Part shown: piece after piece, positions 35,510 to 45,295 of the stretch
How the letters are laid out: each line of letters starts with the position of its first letter
Numbering within the stretch: the stretch's first letter is position 1
Source of the DNA: an uncultured Thiohalocapsa sp.
GTDB taxonomy: Bacteria; Pseudomonadota; Gammaproteobacteria; Chromatiales; Chromatiaceae
Direction: 5' to 3'
DNA: 64,000 nt
NCBI RefSeq assembly: GCF_913063425.1
Contig: NZ_CAJXYK010000027.1
Span: 1-64,000, forward strand
Program-made: the position numbers and the translations under genes
Notes under the pieces: generated by a model
Told to the model about the DNA's origin: nothing
What the model saw: the letters and a program-made list of their open reading frames with translations, nothing else
Databases searched by the model: none

Positions 35510-38500
35510 ATGACCAAACTCACCCGCATGCCGGGCTTCGCGCCGTTCGTCGTGGTGGTGTTCCTGAACAGCTTCGTCGATCTCGGCCACAAGATCATCA
35601 TCCAGAATACCTTGTTCAAGGCCTACGACGGCCCCGAGCAGATCTGGCTCACGGCTTTGGTCAACGCCCTGATCCTGCTGCCATTCATTTTGCTGTTCAC
35701 ACCCTCGGGCTGGCTCGCCGACCGCTGGCCGAAGAACCGCGTCATGCGCACCGCCGCCTGGGTGGCGGTGGGCATCACGCTCGGCATCACCGCCTGCTAC
35801 TACCTCGGGCTGTTCTGGCCGGCGTTCGTCATGACCTTCGTGCTGGCACTGCAGAGCGCCATCTACTCGCCGTCCAAGTTCGGCTACATCAAGGAGCTCT
35901 GCGGCATCGAGGCGCTGACCCCTGCCAACGCCTGGGTGCAGGCGAGCTCCAGCATCGCCATCCTGGCCGGCATCCTGAGCTTCTCGGTGCTGTTCGAGCT
36001 GATGCTCGCCACACCCAGCGGCGAGATCGGCGGCACCGGCCTGCCGCCGGACGAGATCATGCGCCGCATCGCGCCGGTGGGCTGGTTCCTGGTGCTCGGC
36101 TCGCTGGTGGAGGTGGCGCTGGCCTACCGCCTGCCGGACAAGCGCGCCGGCGAGCCCGCCATGCATTTCGACTGGGCGCAGTACCTGCGCGGGCGCTATC
36201 TGCTGCACAACCTGCACGCCGCCTGGGACAACAAGGTCATCTGGCTCTCCATCATCGGGCTCGGCGTCTTCTGGGGCATCTCGCAGGTGCTGCTGGCGGC
36301 CTTCCCGGCCTTCGTGGAAGACAGCCTCGGCGAGACCAACACCGTAGTCATCCAGGGCGTCATGGCCTTCGCCGGCATCGGCATCATCATCGGCGCCGCC
36401 ATCGCCGGGCGCATCGCCCGGGACCACGTGGAAACCGGGCTGATCCCCTTCAGTGCACTCGGCATCGCGGCCACGCTCTTCGTGCTGCCGGCCATCGGCG
36501 TCACCTGGCTGCACGGCGTCAACTTCCTGGCACTCGGGCTGCTCGCCGGCATGTTCATCGTGCCGCTCAACGCCCTGATCCAGTTCAACGCCGGCGAGCG
36601 CGAGCTGGGCCGCGTGCTGGCGGCGAAGAACTTCATCCTGAACTGGATCATGCTGGGCGGGCTCATCGTCACCGTGATCTCGGCCCTGGCGGACACCGGC
36701 AGCCGGGCCATCATGGTGGCGCTCGCGGGGGTGGGGCTCGGCGGCGCGGTCTACACCGTCTGGCAGCTGCCGCAGTCGTTGGTGCGCTTCTTCATCGGCC
36801 GGCTCATGGCAGTGCGCTATCGCCTTCAGGTGATCGGCCTCCACAACATGCCGCCCCAGGGCGGCGTGCTCATGCTCGGCAACCACATCAGCTGGATCGA
36901 CTGGGCCATGCTGCAGATGGCAAGCCCCAGGCCGGTGCGGTTCGTGATGGAGCGGGTGATCTACGAGCGCTGGTGGCTCAAGTGGTTCCTGGACTTCTTC
37001 GGGGTGGTGCCGATCTCCGGCGCAAGCAGCGGCCATGCCCTGCGCCGGGTCACCGAGCTTATCAACGCGGGCGAGCTGGTCTGCGTCTTTCCGGAGGGTA
37101 CGCTCAGCAAGAACGCCCAGCTCGCGGAGTTCAAGCGCGGCTTCGAGCGCGCCGCACAGGGCGCCCGCGGCGTGATCCTGCCCTTCTACCTGCGCGGGCT
37201 CTGGGGCAGCCGCTTTTCCAACGCCAGCGACAAGCTCAAGGCCAGCCGACGCGACGGCCGCGCGCGGGATGTCATCGTCGCCTTCGGCACGCCCCTGCCC
37301 ATGGACAGCGATGCGCAGCGGGTCAAGCAGGCCGTCTTCGAGCTCTCGGTCAGCTCCTGGAGCCAGCACGTGCAGACGCTGCCGACCCTGCCCGCGGCCT
37401 GGCTCGCCGCCGCCAAGCGCCGCCTCGGCGTACCGGTGGTCTTCGACGCGGCGGGCGGCTCGGCACTCACCAACCGCCGGCTCATCGCGGCCGTGCTCAT
37501 CTTCGCGGCGGCCATACGCAGGCGCTGTCCGGAGCGGAATCTGGGCATCCTGCTGCCGGCCTCGGGCGCCGGGGTCATCGCCAACCTCGCGGGCTGGCTC
37601 GCCGGCAAAACGGTGGTGAACCTGAACTACACGGCGAGCCCGGAGGCCATCGCCGCTGCACTCGACAAAGCGGGCATCCGCAACATCGTCACGGCGGAGC
37701 GCTTCCTGCGCAAGCTCGCGCAGCGCGGCATCCAGGCGGAGACGCTGCTCGCCGGCGCGCGGCTCCACTGCATGGAGGACATCCGCGCCGGCGTCGGCAA
37801 AGTCCAGGGACTAACGGCGCTAGCCGCCGCCATCGCCCTGCCCGCCTGGCTGCTGCGCCCACTGTACTGCCATCGCGTCCACCCGGAGGACACGGCGGCC
37901 ATCCTGTTCTCATCGGGCAGCGAGGGCGCGCCCAAGGGCGTCGAGCTCACGCATCGGAACATCCTGGGCAACGTCCGGCAGATCGCCGACGTGCTGAACA
38001 CGGAAACGGACGACCTGATGCTCTCGAACCTGCCCCTGTTCCACGCCTTCGGCCTCACCGCCACCACGGCCCTGCCGCTGCTGGAGGGCATCCCCATGGT
38101 CTGCCATCCGGACCCGACGGACGCGCTGGGCAACGCCAAGGCCATCGCCCGCTACAAGGCCACGGTGCTCTGCAGCACCTCCACCTTCTTGCGCCTCTAC
38201 GTCCGCCACCGGCGGGTGCACCCGCTGATGCTGGACAGCCTGCGCATCGTGGTGGCGGGCGCCGAGCGCCTGAGTCCGGATGTGCGGGATGCCTTCGCGG
38301 TGAAGTTCGGCAAGCGCATCTATGAAGGCTACGGGGCCACCGAGACCACGCCCGTGGCGAGCGTCAACGTCCCGGACGCCATCGAGATCGGCAACTGGAA
38401 GGTGCAGACCGGCAGCAAGCCCGGCACCGTGGGCATGCCCCTGCCCGGCACCAGCTTCCGCATCGTGGACCCGGACACGCTCAAGACCCTGCCCACCGGC

Positions 38501-39037
38501 GCGGACGGGCTGATCCTCATCGGCGGCGTGCAGGTCATGAAGGGCTACCTCGATGATCCCGAGCGCACCACCGCTGCCGTCGTTGAGCTGGACGGCCAGC
38601 GCTGGTACAAAACCGGTGACAAGGGCCACCTGGATGCCGACGGCTTCCTGACCATCGTCGATCGTTATTCGCGCTTCGCCAAGCTGGGCGGCGAGATGGT
38701 GAGCCTGGGCGCCGTCGAAGCCCGCGTCCGCCGGGCGCTCGGCCGAGCGGAGCTGGAGCTCTGCGCCGTGGCCCTGCCGGACCCAAAAAAGGGCGAGCGG
38801 GTCGTCCTGCTGCTCGCCGCGGACCTGGACCCCGACCAGGTCCGCACCACCCTGCTGGAGGCGGGCATGGAGCCGCTGCTGCTGCCCGCCGCCGTGCTCG
38901 CGGTGAAGGCTGTCCCCAAACTCGGCAGCGGCAAGACCGACTTCGCAGCCGCGCGGCGTCTGGCCGAGGCGCGGCTCGCACCTGCCGGCGGGGCCGGCGC
39001 ATCACCGGCCGACGCCGCGGCCCAACCGCACCCCTGA
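35510..39037 (+). CDS. aas: LplT-PlsC-acyl-ligase fusion (lysophospholipid flippase/acyltransferase, Aas type)
   Basis: A 1175-residue three-part protein. Residues about 1-420 form an MFS unit with twelve helices (LplT type, lysophospholipid import). About 430-620 is a PlsC-like acyltransferase with HX4D (NHISWID) and FPEGTLS. About 670-1150 is an AMP-binding acyl-ACP ligase (SSGSEGAPKGVELTH then GYGATETTP). Together they re-acylate imported 2-acyl-lysophospholipids. GGAGG precedes the ATG. Many gammaproteobacteria have separate lplT and aas; the fusion is known but notable. Confidence 0.9.
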   Translation: MTKLTRMPGFAPFVVVVFLNSFVDLGHKIIIQNTLFKAYDGPEQIWLTALVNALILLPFILLFTPSGWLADRWPKNRVMRTAAWVAVGITLGITACYYLGLFWPAFVMTFVLALQSAIYSPSKFGYIKELCGIEALTPANAWVQASSSIAILAGILSFSVLFELMLATPSGEIGGTGLPPDEIMRRIAPVGWFLVLGSLVEVALAYRLPDKRAGEPAMHFDWAQYLRGRYLLHNLHAAWDNKVIWLSIIGLGVFWGISQVLLAAFPAFVEDSLGETNTVVIQGVMAFAGIGIIIGAAIAGRIARDHVETGLIPFSALGIAATLFVLPAIGVTWLHGVNFLALGLLAGMFIVPLNALIQFNAGERELGRVLAAKNFILNWIMLGGLIVTVISALADTGSRAIMVALAGVGLGGAVYTVWQLPQSLVRFFIGRLMAVRYRLQVIGLHNMPPQGGVLMLGNHISWIDWAMLQMASPRPVRFVMERVIYERWWLKWFLDFFGVVPISGASSGHALRRVTELINAGELVCVFPEGTLSKNAQLAEFKRGFERAAQGARGVILPFYLRGLWGSRFSNASDKLKASRRDGRARDVIVAFGTPLPMDSDAQRVKQAVFELSVSSWSQHVQTLPTLPAAWLAAAKRRLGVPVVFDAAGGSALTNRRLIAAVLIFAAAIRRRCPERNLGILLPASGAGVIANLAGWLAGKTVVNLNYTASPEAIAAALDKAGIRNIVTAERFLRKLAQRGIQAETLLAGARLHCMEDIRAGVGKVQGLTALAAAIALPAWLLRPLYCHRVHPEDTAAILFSSGSEGAPKGVELTHRNILGNVRQIADVLNTETDDLMLSNLPLFHAFGLTATTALPLLEGIPMVCHPDPTDALGNAKAIARYKATVLCSTSTFLRLYVRHRRVHPLMLDSLRIVVAGAERLSPDVRDAFAVKFGKRIYEGYGATETTPVASVNVPDAIEIGNWKVQTGSKPGTVGMPLPGTSFRIVDPDTLKTLPTGADGLILIGGVQVMKGYLDDPERTTAAVVELDGQRWYKTGDKGHLDADGFLTIVDRYSRFAKLGGEMVSLGAVEARVRRALGRAELELCAVALPDPKKGERVVLLLAADLDPDQVRTTLLEAGMEPLLLPAAVLAVKAVPKLGSGKTDFAAARRLAEARLAPAGGAGASPADAAAQPHP

Positions 39038-39123
39038 CGCAGAGCGAATCCCACATGCACTTCATGCCCGCTGCCCTTCTGCCGCGCCGTCGCGCAAGCT
39101 CGCCAACCCTCGCCGGTGTTGGG

Positions 39124-39594
39124 ATGTCCTACCTGCTTTCGCCCGTCGTGCTGCCCGCCCTGCTGCCCGGCCTGCTGGCGGCCCTGCTGCTCACGGGCTG
39201 CGGCGAGGACCCCATGGGGCCGGACAACCGTCTGGCGCTGCTTGCGCTCAGCAAGTGTCGCCATGCGCAGGCGCTGCAGCTGGCGGACAACGCCATCGCC
39301 CGCGGTAACGCGCAGAACATCCACCGCGGCTGGGCGCTCAAGGCCGCCATCCTGCGCGATATGGGCGAGGACGCGGACGCCGAGGCCCTGTATCCGCGCA
39401 TCGCCGAGGCCTGGGAAGCAGCCAAGGGGCGCACCCTCACCCCCGAGCGGCGGGAGCGCGACATCGGCCTGTTCCTGGACGTGGCGCGGGCAGAGCGCGT
39501 GGCACAGGGCCTGAGCCCCGACTGCTCGGACCTGCCGCAGGTGCCGGACCCCACGCCGGCAGCGGCGCCCGATCAGCGCCCGGCACAGGACTGA
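39124..39594 (+). CDS. Small TPR-like lipoprotein
   Basis: A 156-residue protein with a lipoprotein signal (LLAALLLTGCGED, Cys at about 26). The mature part has helical pairs with TPR-like spacing (AQALQLADNAIARGNAQN then AILRDMGEDADAEALY). It lies 26 bases upstream of zapE. A longer start at 39055 is also open; neither has a strong ribosome site, and the later start gives a cleaner signal peptide. No named family. Confidence 0.65.
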   Translation: MSYLLSPVVLPALLPGLLAALLLTGCGEDPMGPDNRLALLALSKCRHAQALQLADNAIARGNAQNIHRGWALKAAILRDMGEDADAEALYPRIAEAWEAAKGRTLTPERRERDIGLFLDVARAERVAQGLSPDCSDLPQVPDPTPAAAPDQRPAQD

Positions 39595-39619
39595 GCCCGG
39601 CAAGCCCATCGCTGCCGGC

Positions 39620-40732
39620 ATGACGCCGTCCGCCGCCTACCGCGCCGCGGTCGATGCGGGCCGCCTCGACGCGGACCCCGCCCAACAGCAGGCCATCGGC
39701 GCGCTGGATGCGCTGCACGCGGCGCTGGGCGCCTCTATCCCCAACGCTGCGGCGCGGCCCGGACGCCTGCGCGGATGGACCCGCCGCCTCCTCGGCGGCT
39801 CGACCCAGGCGGCGCCCGTTCCGGGCCTGTACATCTGGGGCGGCGTCGGCCGCGGCAAGACGCTGCTGATGGACCTCTTCCACGATGCGCTCCCGATTGC
39901 CCGCAAGCGGCGCGTCCATTTCCACCGCTTCATGCAGGAACTGCACACAGCGCTGCGCGGGATGACCGGCCGCCGCGATCCCCTCGCCCACATCGGCGCT
40001 GCACTCGCCGCCGAGGCCCAGGTGTTGTGCCTGGACGAGATGCAGGTGGAGGACATCACCGACGCCATGCTGATGGCGGGGCTGCTGCACACGCTGTTTC
40101 AGCACGGCGTCACCCTGGTGACCACGTCCAACATGCCACCGGAAGCGCTCTACCGCGCCGGGCTGCAGCGCGAGCGCTTCCTGCCTGCCATAGACTTGTT
40201 GCACCGCCACTGCCGTGTGCTGGCATTGGACGGGCCCACGGACTACCGCCGGCGGCAGCTGGAGCAGGCCGGCGTCTATGTCACGCCCACCGGCCCCGCC
40301 GCGGACAGCGCCCTCGGCCGCCATTTCCGCGGCCTCACCGCCGGGGCCGAGGCCCGCACCGACCCCATCCTGATCAACGACAGGCCGATCCCCACCGTTG
40401 CCTGGCACGGTGGCGTCGTCTGGCTCGACTTCGATGTCATCTGCAACATCCCGCGCTCCAAGAACGATTACGTCGAGCTTGCCCGCAGTTGCCATACCGT
40501 GCTGCTCGCCAACCTCCGGCCCCTGGACGACGAGCAGAGCGACCGCGCACACCGGCTGGTGACCCTGGTGGATGCCCTGTACGACCGCTGCTGCAAGCTC
40601 GTCTGCAGCGCGGATGCAGCGCCCCCGGGGCTGTATCGGGGCCGTGACATGGCCTTCGCCTTCGAGCGCACCCTGAGCCGGCTCCTGGAGATGCAGACCG
40701 ACGCCTACCTTGCACGCCCGCACCTCGGCTGA
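39620..40732 (+). CDS. zapE: Cell division protein ZapE (AFG1-like ATPase)
   Basis: A 370-residue P-loop ATPase with GLYIWGGVGRGKTLLMDLF (about residues 69-87), HFHRFMQELH, LCLDEMQVEDITDAM, TTSNMPPE and RHFRGL-type sensor regions, in the family order. ZapE acts at the Z ring in E. coli and is important under low oxygen. Confidence 0.9.
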   Translation: MTPSAAYRAAVDAGRLDADPAQQQAIGALDALHAALGASIPNAAARPGRLRGWTRRLLGGSTQAAPVPGLYIWGGVGRGKTLLMDLFHDALPIARKRRVHFHRFMQELHTALRGMTGRRDPLAHIGAALAAEAQVLCLDEMQVEDITDAMLMAGLLHTLFQHGVTLVTTSNMPPEALYRAGLQRERFLPAIDLLHRHCRVLALDGPTDYRRRQLEQAGVYVTPTGPAADSALGRHFRGLTAGAEARTDPILINDRPIPTVAWHGGVVWLDFDVICNIPRSKNDYVELARSCHTVLLANLRPLDDEQSDRAHRLVTLVDALYDRCCKLVCSADAAPPGLYRGRDMAFAFERTLSRLLEMQTDAYLARPHLG

Positions 40733-41571
40733 GCCGAGCGCGCGGCCCTATTGTGCCCGTCGCGCGCGCCCTGAGACGCCAACCCCTGTTGCCGGCGTGG
40801 CGTTCGGCGCGTACGTTGTGCCGAGCCCGAGACGCGACAGGCGGGCAAAAAAAAGCCGGCGCGTGGGCCGGCAGTGCTGTTCGTTATTGGGCGGTCAAAT
40901 CCAGCGCGATGGGGCGCTGCCCGGTCCGGGTGCTGATTCGGCGTTCTTGTGTTGGGCGGACGGCGGCGAAAACCGTCCGTTTCAGCAGGTGGGTCGCGTA
41001 CCTTGGCTCCGTGATCGACCCTCGGGCGTGCCAGCGAGTCCCCTATGTGCGTCGATTGGCGGCTTGGCCTCTCTCTCGTTGCTGCAGCCTCGCTGGTGCC
41101 CTGGTGGGGCGGTCCATGCTCCCGCGTGCCGACCGAGCCACCCCTTTGCGGATGCTGGGGCGGATGCCGGGCGATACGCGCCTGCCGCAGGCTGCCGCAG
41201 CAGCGCCTGCTGGACTTAAGCAATGCAGAATGCAGACCAAGGACCTGCCGAGACCACAAAACAGGGGCTTAGAGCGCTCCACCCTCGGATGAGTCAGGGG
41301 TTTTTGCAGTTTGCAAAGCAAACCGCATTGCACATTTCTGACCCTTTGCGCCGTGGCACGGTACAAGTTGCCGAAACACGCGTCCGCTCGTCACTGATTT
41401 TGACATAGGGTGATTGAACGCCCTGCCTCTGGGTATCTGTTCCGGTGCGGCACGTCGGTGCGGCGTCGCGCCGGTGCCGGGACAGCGGATGCGCGAGCGC
41501 CGTACAATGCCTCGCCTGAGATCGACCACCGCAGTTGCCCTCCGCCTCGGCCCACACCCCGGAGAGACCCG
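40733..41571. other. 839-bp region without a protein gene
   Basis: Frames here are short and lack family motifs. The only firm element is a minus-strand intrinsic terminator at 40847-40872 with no minus-strand gene near it. A small RNA on the minus strand is possible. I checked for 6S, RNase P and tmRNA landmarks by eye and did not see them. Confidence 0.4.
40847..40872 (-). terminator. Intrinsic terminator on the minus strand
   Basis: On the minus strand GCCGGC-CCACGC-GCCGGC is followed directly by eight Ts. On the plus strand the hairpin is preceded by the A tract, so it cannot terminate zapE as a canonical terminator. Confidence 0.7.
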
Positions 41572-41781
41572 ATGCTGAACAAGAAGCTCTTGGACATCCT
41601 CGTCTGCCCCGTGACCAAGGGGCCCCTCGTCTACGACCGCGAGGCGCAGGAGCTGATCTCCGTCTCAGCCCGGCTCGCCTATCCCATCGTCGACGACATC
41701 CCCGCCCTGATCGAAGCCGATGCGCGTACCCTCTCGGAGGAGGAGGCGGAGCGCATCCGCAAATCACAGACGCCGCGCTGA
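41572..41781 (+). CDS. Trm112/YcaR-family small protein
   Basis: A 69-residue protein with the family layout: LLDILVCP, then [33 protein letters not shown]. Of the usual zinc Cys only the first is kept; the CPxCK position reads CPVTK, and the second site reads LISVS. GGAGAG precedes the ATG. YcaR is often near kdsB and lpxK, which are not here. Confidence 0.85.
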   Translation: MLNKKLLDILVCPVTKGPLVYDREAQELISVSARLAYPIVDDIPALIEADARTLSEEEAERIRKSQTPR

Positions 41782-41843
41782 GGCAGCTGGGCCGGACAGG
41801 CCAACGAAACTTCGGACAGCGGCGCCGGCATACGGCGAACAAT

Positions 41844-41903
41844 TGGGATCGGTATCGCTATCGGGATCGGGATCGATGCCGACCGCAACGCCGATACCGA
41901 TAC
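41844..41903. repeat. Hexameric GGGATC/GGTATC repeat
   Basis: Units GGGATC, GGTATC, GCTATC, GGGATC, GGGATC follow each other, and the right part (CGATACCGATAC) is complementary to the left. It lies between convergent genes and could fold back. Confidence 0.6.
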
Positions 41904-42019
41904 GGAGGCGGGCTTCGCAGTGCGCAAGACCCGTTGGCGTCACTTCGGTGCAGGTGCAGCAGCGAAAGCTTGTCAGCCCCACGCTGAGCGGTATTGAAGG
42001 TAAGGTCGGCGGCCAAGCG

Positions 42020-43615
42020 TCAGGACACGCCCCGCTCCGCTTCGCCGCTGCGGCGCAGCTCCCGCTTCAGGATCTTGCCGGCGGCATTCTTCGGCAGCGC
42101 CTCCAGAATCTCGATGCGGCGCGGGATCTCGTGGCTGCCGAGGTGCTCCCGACACCAGGCCTTGAGTGCCGCCGCGTCCGGCTGCTGCTCCGCCGCCGCC
42201 GTGACGTAGGCCACCGGGATCTCGCCGTGGCTGCGGTGTGGCTCACCGACGACCGCCACCTCGCTGACGCTCGGATGCCGCGCCAGCACCTCCTCGATGA
42301 TCCGCGGATAAACGTTGCTGCCGTTGCTGATGATCAGGTCCTTGATCCGATCCACGAGGTAGAAATACCCATCCGCATCCCGCCAGCCGAGATCGCCCGT
42401 GCGGAACCAGTCGCCGAAGAAGGCCCGCGCGGTGTCCTCCGGCAGCTGCCAGTAGCCGCGCATCACCGCAGGGCTGCGCACGCAGACCTCGCCATACTCG
42501 CCATCCGGCAGGGTGTTGCCCTCGCCGTCGCAGATGCGCATGTCCACGCCCGGAATCGGCGGGCCGATGGACCCCGGCTTGCGCGGCCCCGCCGGCGGAT
42601 TGACGGCGGTCACCGGGCCGCATTCGGTGGGCCCGTCCCCTTCCAGGATGGGGATCTCGAAGCGCTGCTCGAACGACGCCATCAGCGCCTGCGGCATGGC
42701 CGCGCCACCGGAGATGGCGAGCCGCACGGACTTCCAGGCCGTCACCTGCTCGTCGCCGAGCCGCATCAGCACCGCATACAGGCTCGGCACACCCAGGAAA
42801 ATCGTGGCGTGGTGCATCTCGATGGCCTGGGTGATCGCCTGCGGGTCGAAGCGCGGCACGGGGACGATGGCGGCGCCCGCCAGCAGCGGCATCACGATGC
42901 CCACGGTGCCGGCAAACGCGTGGAACATGGGCAGCACCACGAGCACCCGATCCACGCCGGGCTTGATGCCGAGCGTGTCGGCCACGGCCACGGCATTCGC
43001 GACCAGATTGCCATGGCTCAGCACGGCGCCTTTGGGCCGGCCGGTGGTGCCGGAGGTGTACAGGATCACCGCTGCATCGTCCGCCGCGGGGAGCGCTGAC
43101 GGGGCTGCCTTCGGCTGCACCAGCTGGTGCAGGTGGCAGTCCAGCAGCGGCGCATCGTCCTCGAAGCCGATGCCGATGCGCAGTAGCCCCAGGTCCCGCG
43201 CGTCCGCCAGCGCCGCCGCCGCGGGTTCGGCGAGGCTCGCATGGAAGAACAGCGCGCGCGCGCCCGCGTCCTGCAGCATGAAGGCGATCTCGCGGGGATT
43301 CAGCAGCAGGTTGACGGGCACCAGCACCGCACCCGCCTTGAGGCAGCCGAGGTAGGCGACCACGAAGTCCGCCCCGTTCGGGCAATACAGGGCAACACGG
43401 TCACCGGGTGCGATGCCGCGCTCGAGCAGCGACGCGGCGACGCCGTCGGTGGCGATGTCGAGGGCGGAGTAGGTCCAGATGGGCGCGTCTGCGAAGACGG
43501 CGGGCCGCTCCGGACGCAGCCGGGCGCTGTCGCGGAAGCGGGTCACCAGATCACGGGCGCCATCCCCCTCGCCGCCCGAACGCTGCGCGTCGACGCTCTT
43601 GCCCGCCTCGCTCAC
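42020..43615 (-). CDS. Long-chain acyl-CoA synthetase-like AMP ligase
   Basis: A 531-residue ANL-family enzyme. The P-loop-like ILYTSGTTGRPKGAVLSH (about 178-195), GDGPTECGP, YFYLVDRIKDLIISNG and the catalytic Lys region PKNAAGKILKRELR are present. It probably activates fatty or aromatic acids to CoA thioesters. The substrate cannot be read from the sequence. The GPTE motif replaces the more common GxTE. Confidence 0.85.
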   Translation of the reverse strand: MSEAGKSVDAQRSGGEGDGARDLVTRFRDSARLRPERPAVFADAPIWTYSALDIATDGVAASLLERGIAPGDRVALYCPNGADFVVAYLGCLKAGAVLVPVNLLLNPREIAFMLQDAGARALFFHASLAEPAAAALADARDLGLLRIGIGFEDDAPLLDCHLHQLVQPKAAPSALPAADDAAVILYTSGTTGRPKGAVLSHGNLVANAVAVADTLGIKPGVDRVLVVLPMFHAFAGTVGIVMPLLAGAAIVPVPRFDPQAITQAIEMHHATIFLGVPSLYAVLMRLGDEQVTAWKSVRLAISGGAAMPQALMASFEQRFEIPILEGDGPTECGPVTAVNPPAGPRKPGSIGPPIPGVDMRICDGEGNTLPDGEYGEVCVRSPAVMRGYWQLPEDTARAFFGDWFRTGDLGWRDADGYFYLVDRIKDLIISNGSNVYPRIIEEVLARHPSVSEVAVVGEPHRSHGEIPVAYVTAAAEQQPDAAALKAWCREHLGSHEIPRRIEILEALPKNAAGKILKRELRRSGEAERGVS

Positions 43616-43626
43616 CGGCGCCTCCG

Positions 43627-45096
43627 TCAGATCACCTTGGAGAAGCCCACCGGGCCCTGTTTGGCCTCCAGGTAGGCATCGAAGGCCATGCAGATGTTGC
43701 GGATCAGGAGCCGCCCCTTGGGCAGCACGCCGATGCCGTGCTGGTCCACCTTCAGCAGACCGTCCTGCTGCATGCCGTCGAGCTTGGCCAGGCTGCGGCC
43801 GAAGTAGTCGTGGAAGTCGATGCCCCAGGTGCGCTCCACGTCGGCGAAGTCGAGCCGGAAATGGCAGATGAGCCGGGTGATGACATCGCGGCGGATCTCG
43901 TCGTCGCGGTTCAGCTCGATGCCGCGGAACACCGGCAGACGGCCGGCGTCGATGTCTTCGTAGTAGGCATCCAGCTCGCGGCGGTTCTGCCCGTAGGTCT
44001 TGCCCACCTTGCCGATGGAAGTGACACCCAGGCCGATGAGGTCGCAGTCCGCGTGGGTGGAGTAGCCCTGGAAGTTGCGGTATAGGGTGCCGTCACGCTG
44101 GGCACGGGCGAGCTCGTCGTCGGGACGGGCGAAGTGGTCCATGCCGATGTAGAGCCAGCCGGCCTCGGTGAGGCGCTCGGTGGTGGCCTGGAGGATCTCG
44201 AGCTTGACCTCAGGCCGCGGCAGGTCGTCATCGTTGATGCGCCGCTGCGGCATGAAGCGCGTGGGCAGATGCGCGTAGTTGAACACCGAGAGCCGGTCCG
44301 GGCCCACGGCGATGATGCGCTCCACGGTGCCCATGAAGCTCTCGGCGGTCTGATGCGGCAGGCCGTAGATGAGATCGATGCTGATGGAGCGGAAGCCCTC
44401 GGCACGGGCCGCCTCCAGCACGGCCATGGTCTCGGCCTCCGACTGGATGCGGTTGACCGCCTGCTGCACCCTGGGGTCGAAGTCCTGCACGCCGAGGCTC
44501 ATGCGGTTGAAGCCGATCTCGCGCAGGAGCTTGACGGTGTCACGCGTGGCCTCGCGCGGGTCGATCTCGATGGAGAACTCGCCGTGCTCGTCGTCGGAGA
44601 GCTTGAAGTGCCGGCGGGTCTGGTCCATCAGCTCGCGCATCTGATCGTGGCTGATGAAGGTCGGCGTGCCACCGCCCCAGTGCAGCTGCTCCACCACGCG
44701 GTCGTCGTCGAACAGTGCCGACTGCATGGCCATCTCCTGGTACACCCGGTCCAGATAGGGCTGCACCAGAGTCCGGTCCTTGGTGGCGATCTTGTTACAG
44801 GCGCAGTAGAAGCAGACGGTGTCGCAGAACGGGATGTGGAAGTAGAGCGACAGCGGGCGGGCGCTGGCGTTGGTCTCGCGGCACACCTCGGCATAGCGCC
44901 CGGCGTCGAAGGCCGGGTCGAACTCCACCGCCGTGGGATAGGAAGTGTAGCGGGGGCCGCTCTGGTCGTAGCGCTTGATCAAATCGAGATCGAAGACCGT
45001 GCGCTGATCGTCGCCGGCGGACGTGGCGGGGCGCCCGCCGCCCGCCTCGGCGTGCTGTTCAGCGGCTGTGGGTCGGGTGTGATCAAGCATGGTCAT
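43627..45096 (-). CDS. hemN: Oxygen-independent coproporphyrinogen III oxidase HemN
   Basis: A 489-residue radical SAM enzyme that makes protoporphyrinogen IX without oxygen, feeding both haem and bacteriochlorophyll. YTSYPTA, HIPFCDTVCFYCACNK with the CxxxCxxC cluster, HWGGGTPTF, QDFDPRVQQAVNR, DLIYGLPHQT and FQGYSTHADCDLIGLG are all seen and typical. It fits an anaerobic or phototrophic lifestyle. I did not find a confident FNR box upstream. The next gene on the strand starts 11 bases beyond its end. Confidence 0.95.
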   Translation of the reverse strand: MTMLDHTRPTAAEQHAEAGGGRPATSAGDDQRTVFDLDLIKRYDQSGPRYTSYPTAVEFDPAFDAGRYAEVCRETNASARPLSLYFHIPFCDTVCFYCACNKIATKDRTLVQPYLDRVYQEMAMQSALFDDDRVVEQLHWGGGTPTFISHDQMRELMDQTRRHFKLSDDEHGEFSIEIDPREATRDTVKLLREIGFNRMSLGVQDFDPRVQQAVNRIQSEAETMAVLEAARAEGFRSISIDLIYGLPHQTAESFMGTVERIIAVGPDRLSVFNYAHLPTRFMPQRRINDDDLPRPEVKLEILQATTERLTEAGWLYIGMDHFARPDDELARAQRDGTLYRNFQGYSTHADCDLIGLGVTSIGKVGKTYGQNRRELDAYYEDIDAGRLPVFRGIELNRDDEIRRDVITRLICHFRLDFADVERTWGIDFHDYFGRSLAKLDGMQQDGLLKVDQHGIGVLPKGRLLIRNICMAFDAYLEAKQGPVGFSKVI

Positions 45097-45295
45097 CCTC
45101 CAGGTCGCGGCCGCGGCGGCGAGGCTCGGTGGTGTGTTTCAAAAGGGCGTGACAAGTACGGGGCTGAGAGGGTATCGCGTCGGCGGCGCGCAGCACCAGA
45201 CGCCTGCGCGCGAGGCCGGTGACCGCAGCCGTTCACGCCCCGCTGCTGCCGGCGCGGCGGCGCCCAGGCGTCCGCGCACCGCACCCGATGCAGGC

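Noticed and set aside
35453..37768. A 771-codon minus-strand frame opposite the Aas fusion
   Set aside because: Composition is His/Gln/Asp shadow; the plus-strand reading has three well-defined domains.
40861..41300. 6S RNA, RNase P RNA or tmRNA on the minus strand
   Set aside because: I looked for their conserved core sequences and did not see them; only the terminator is firm.
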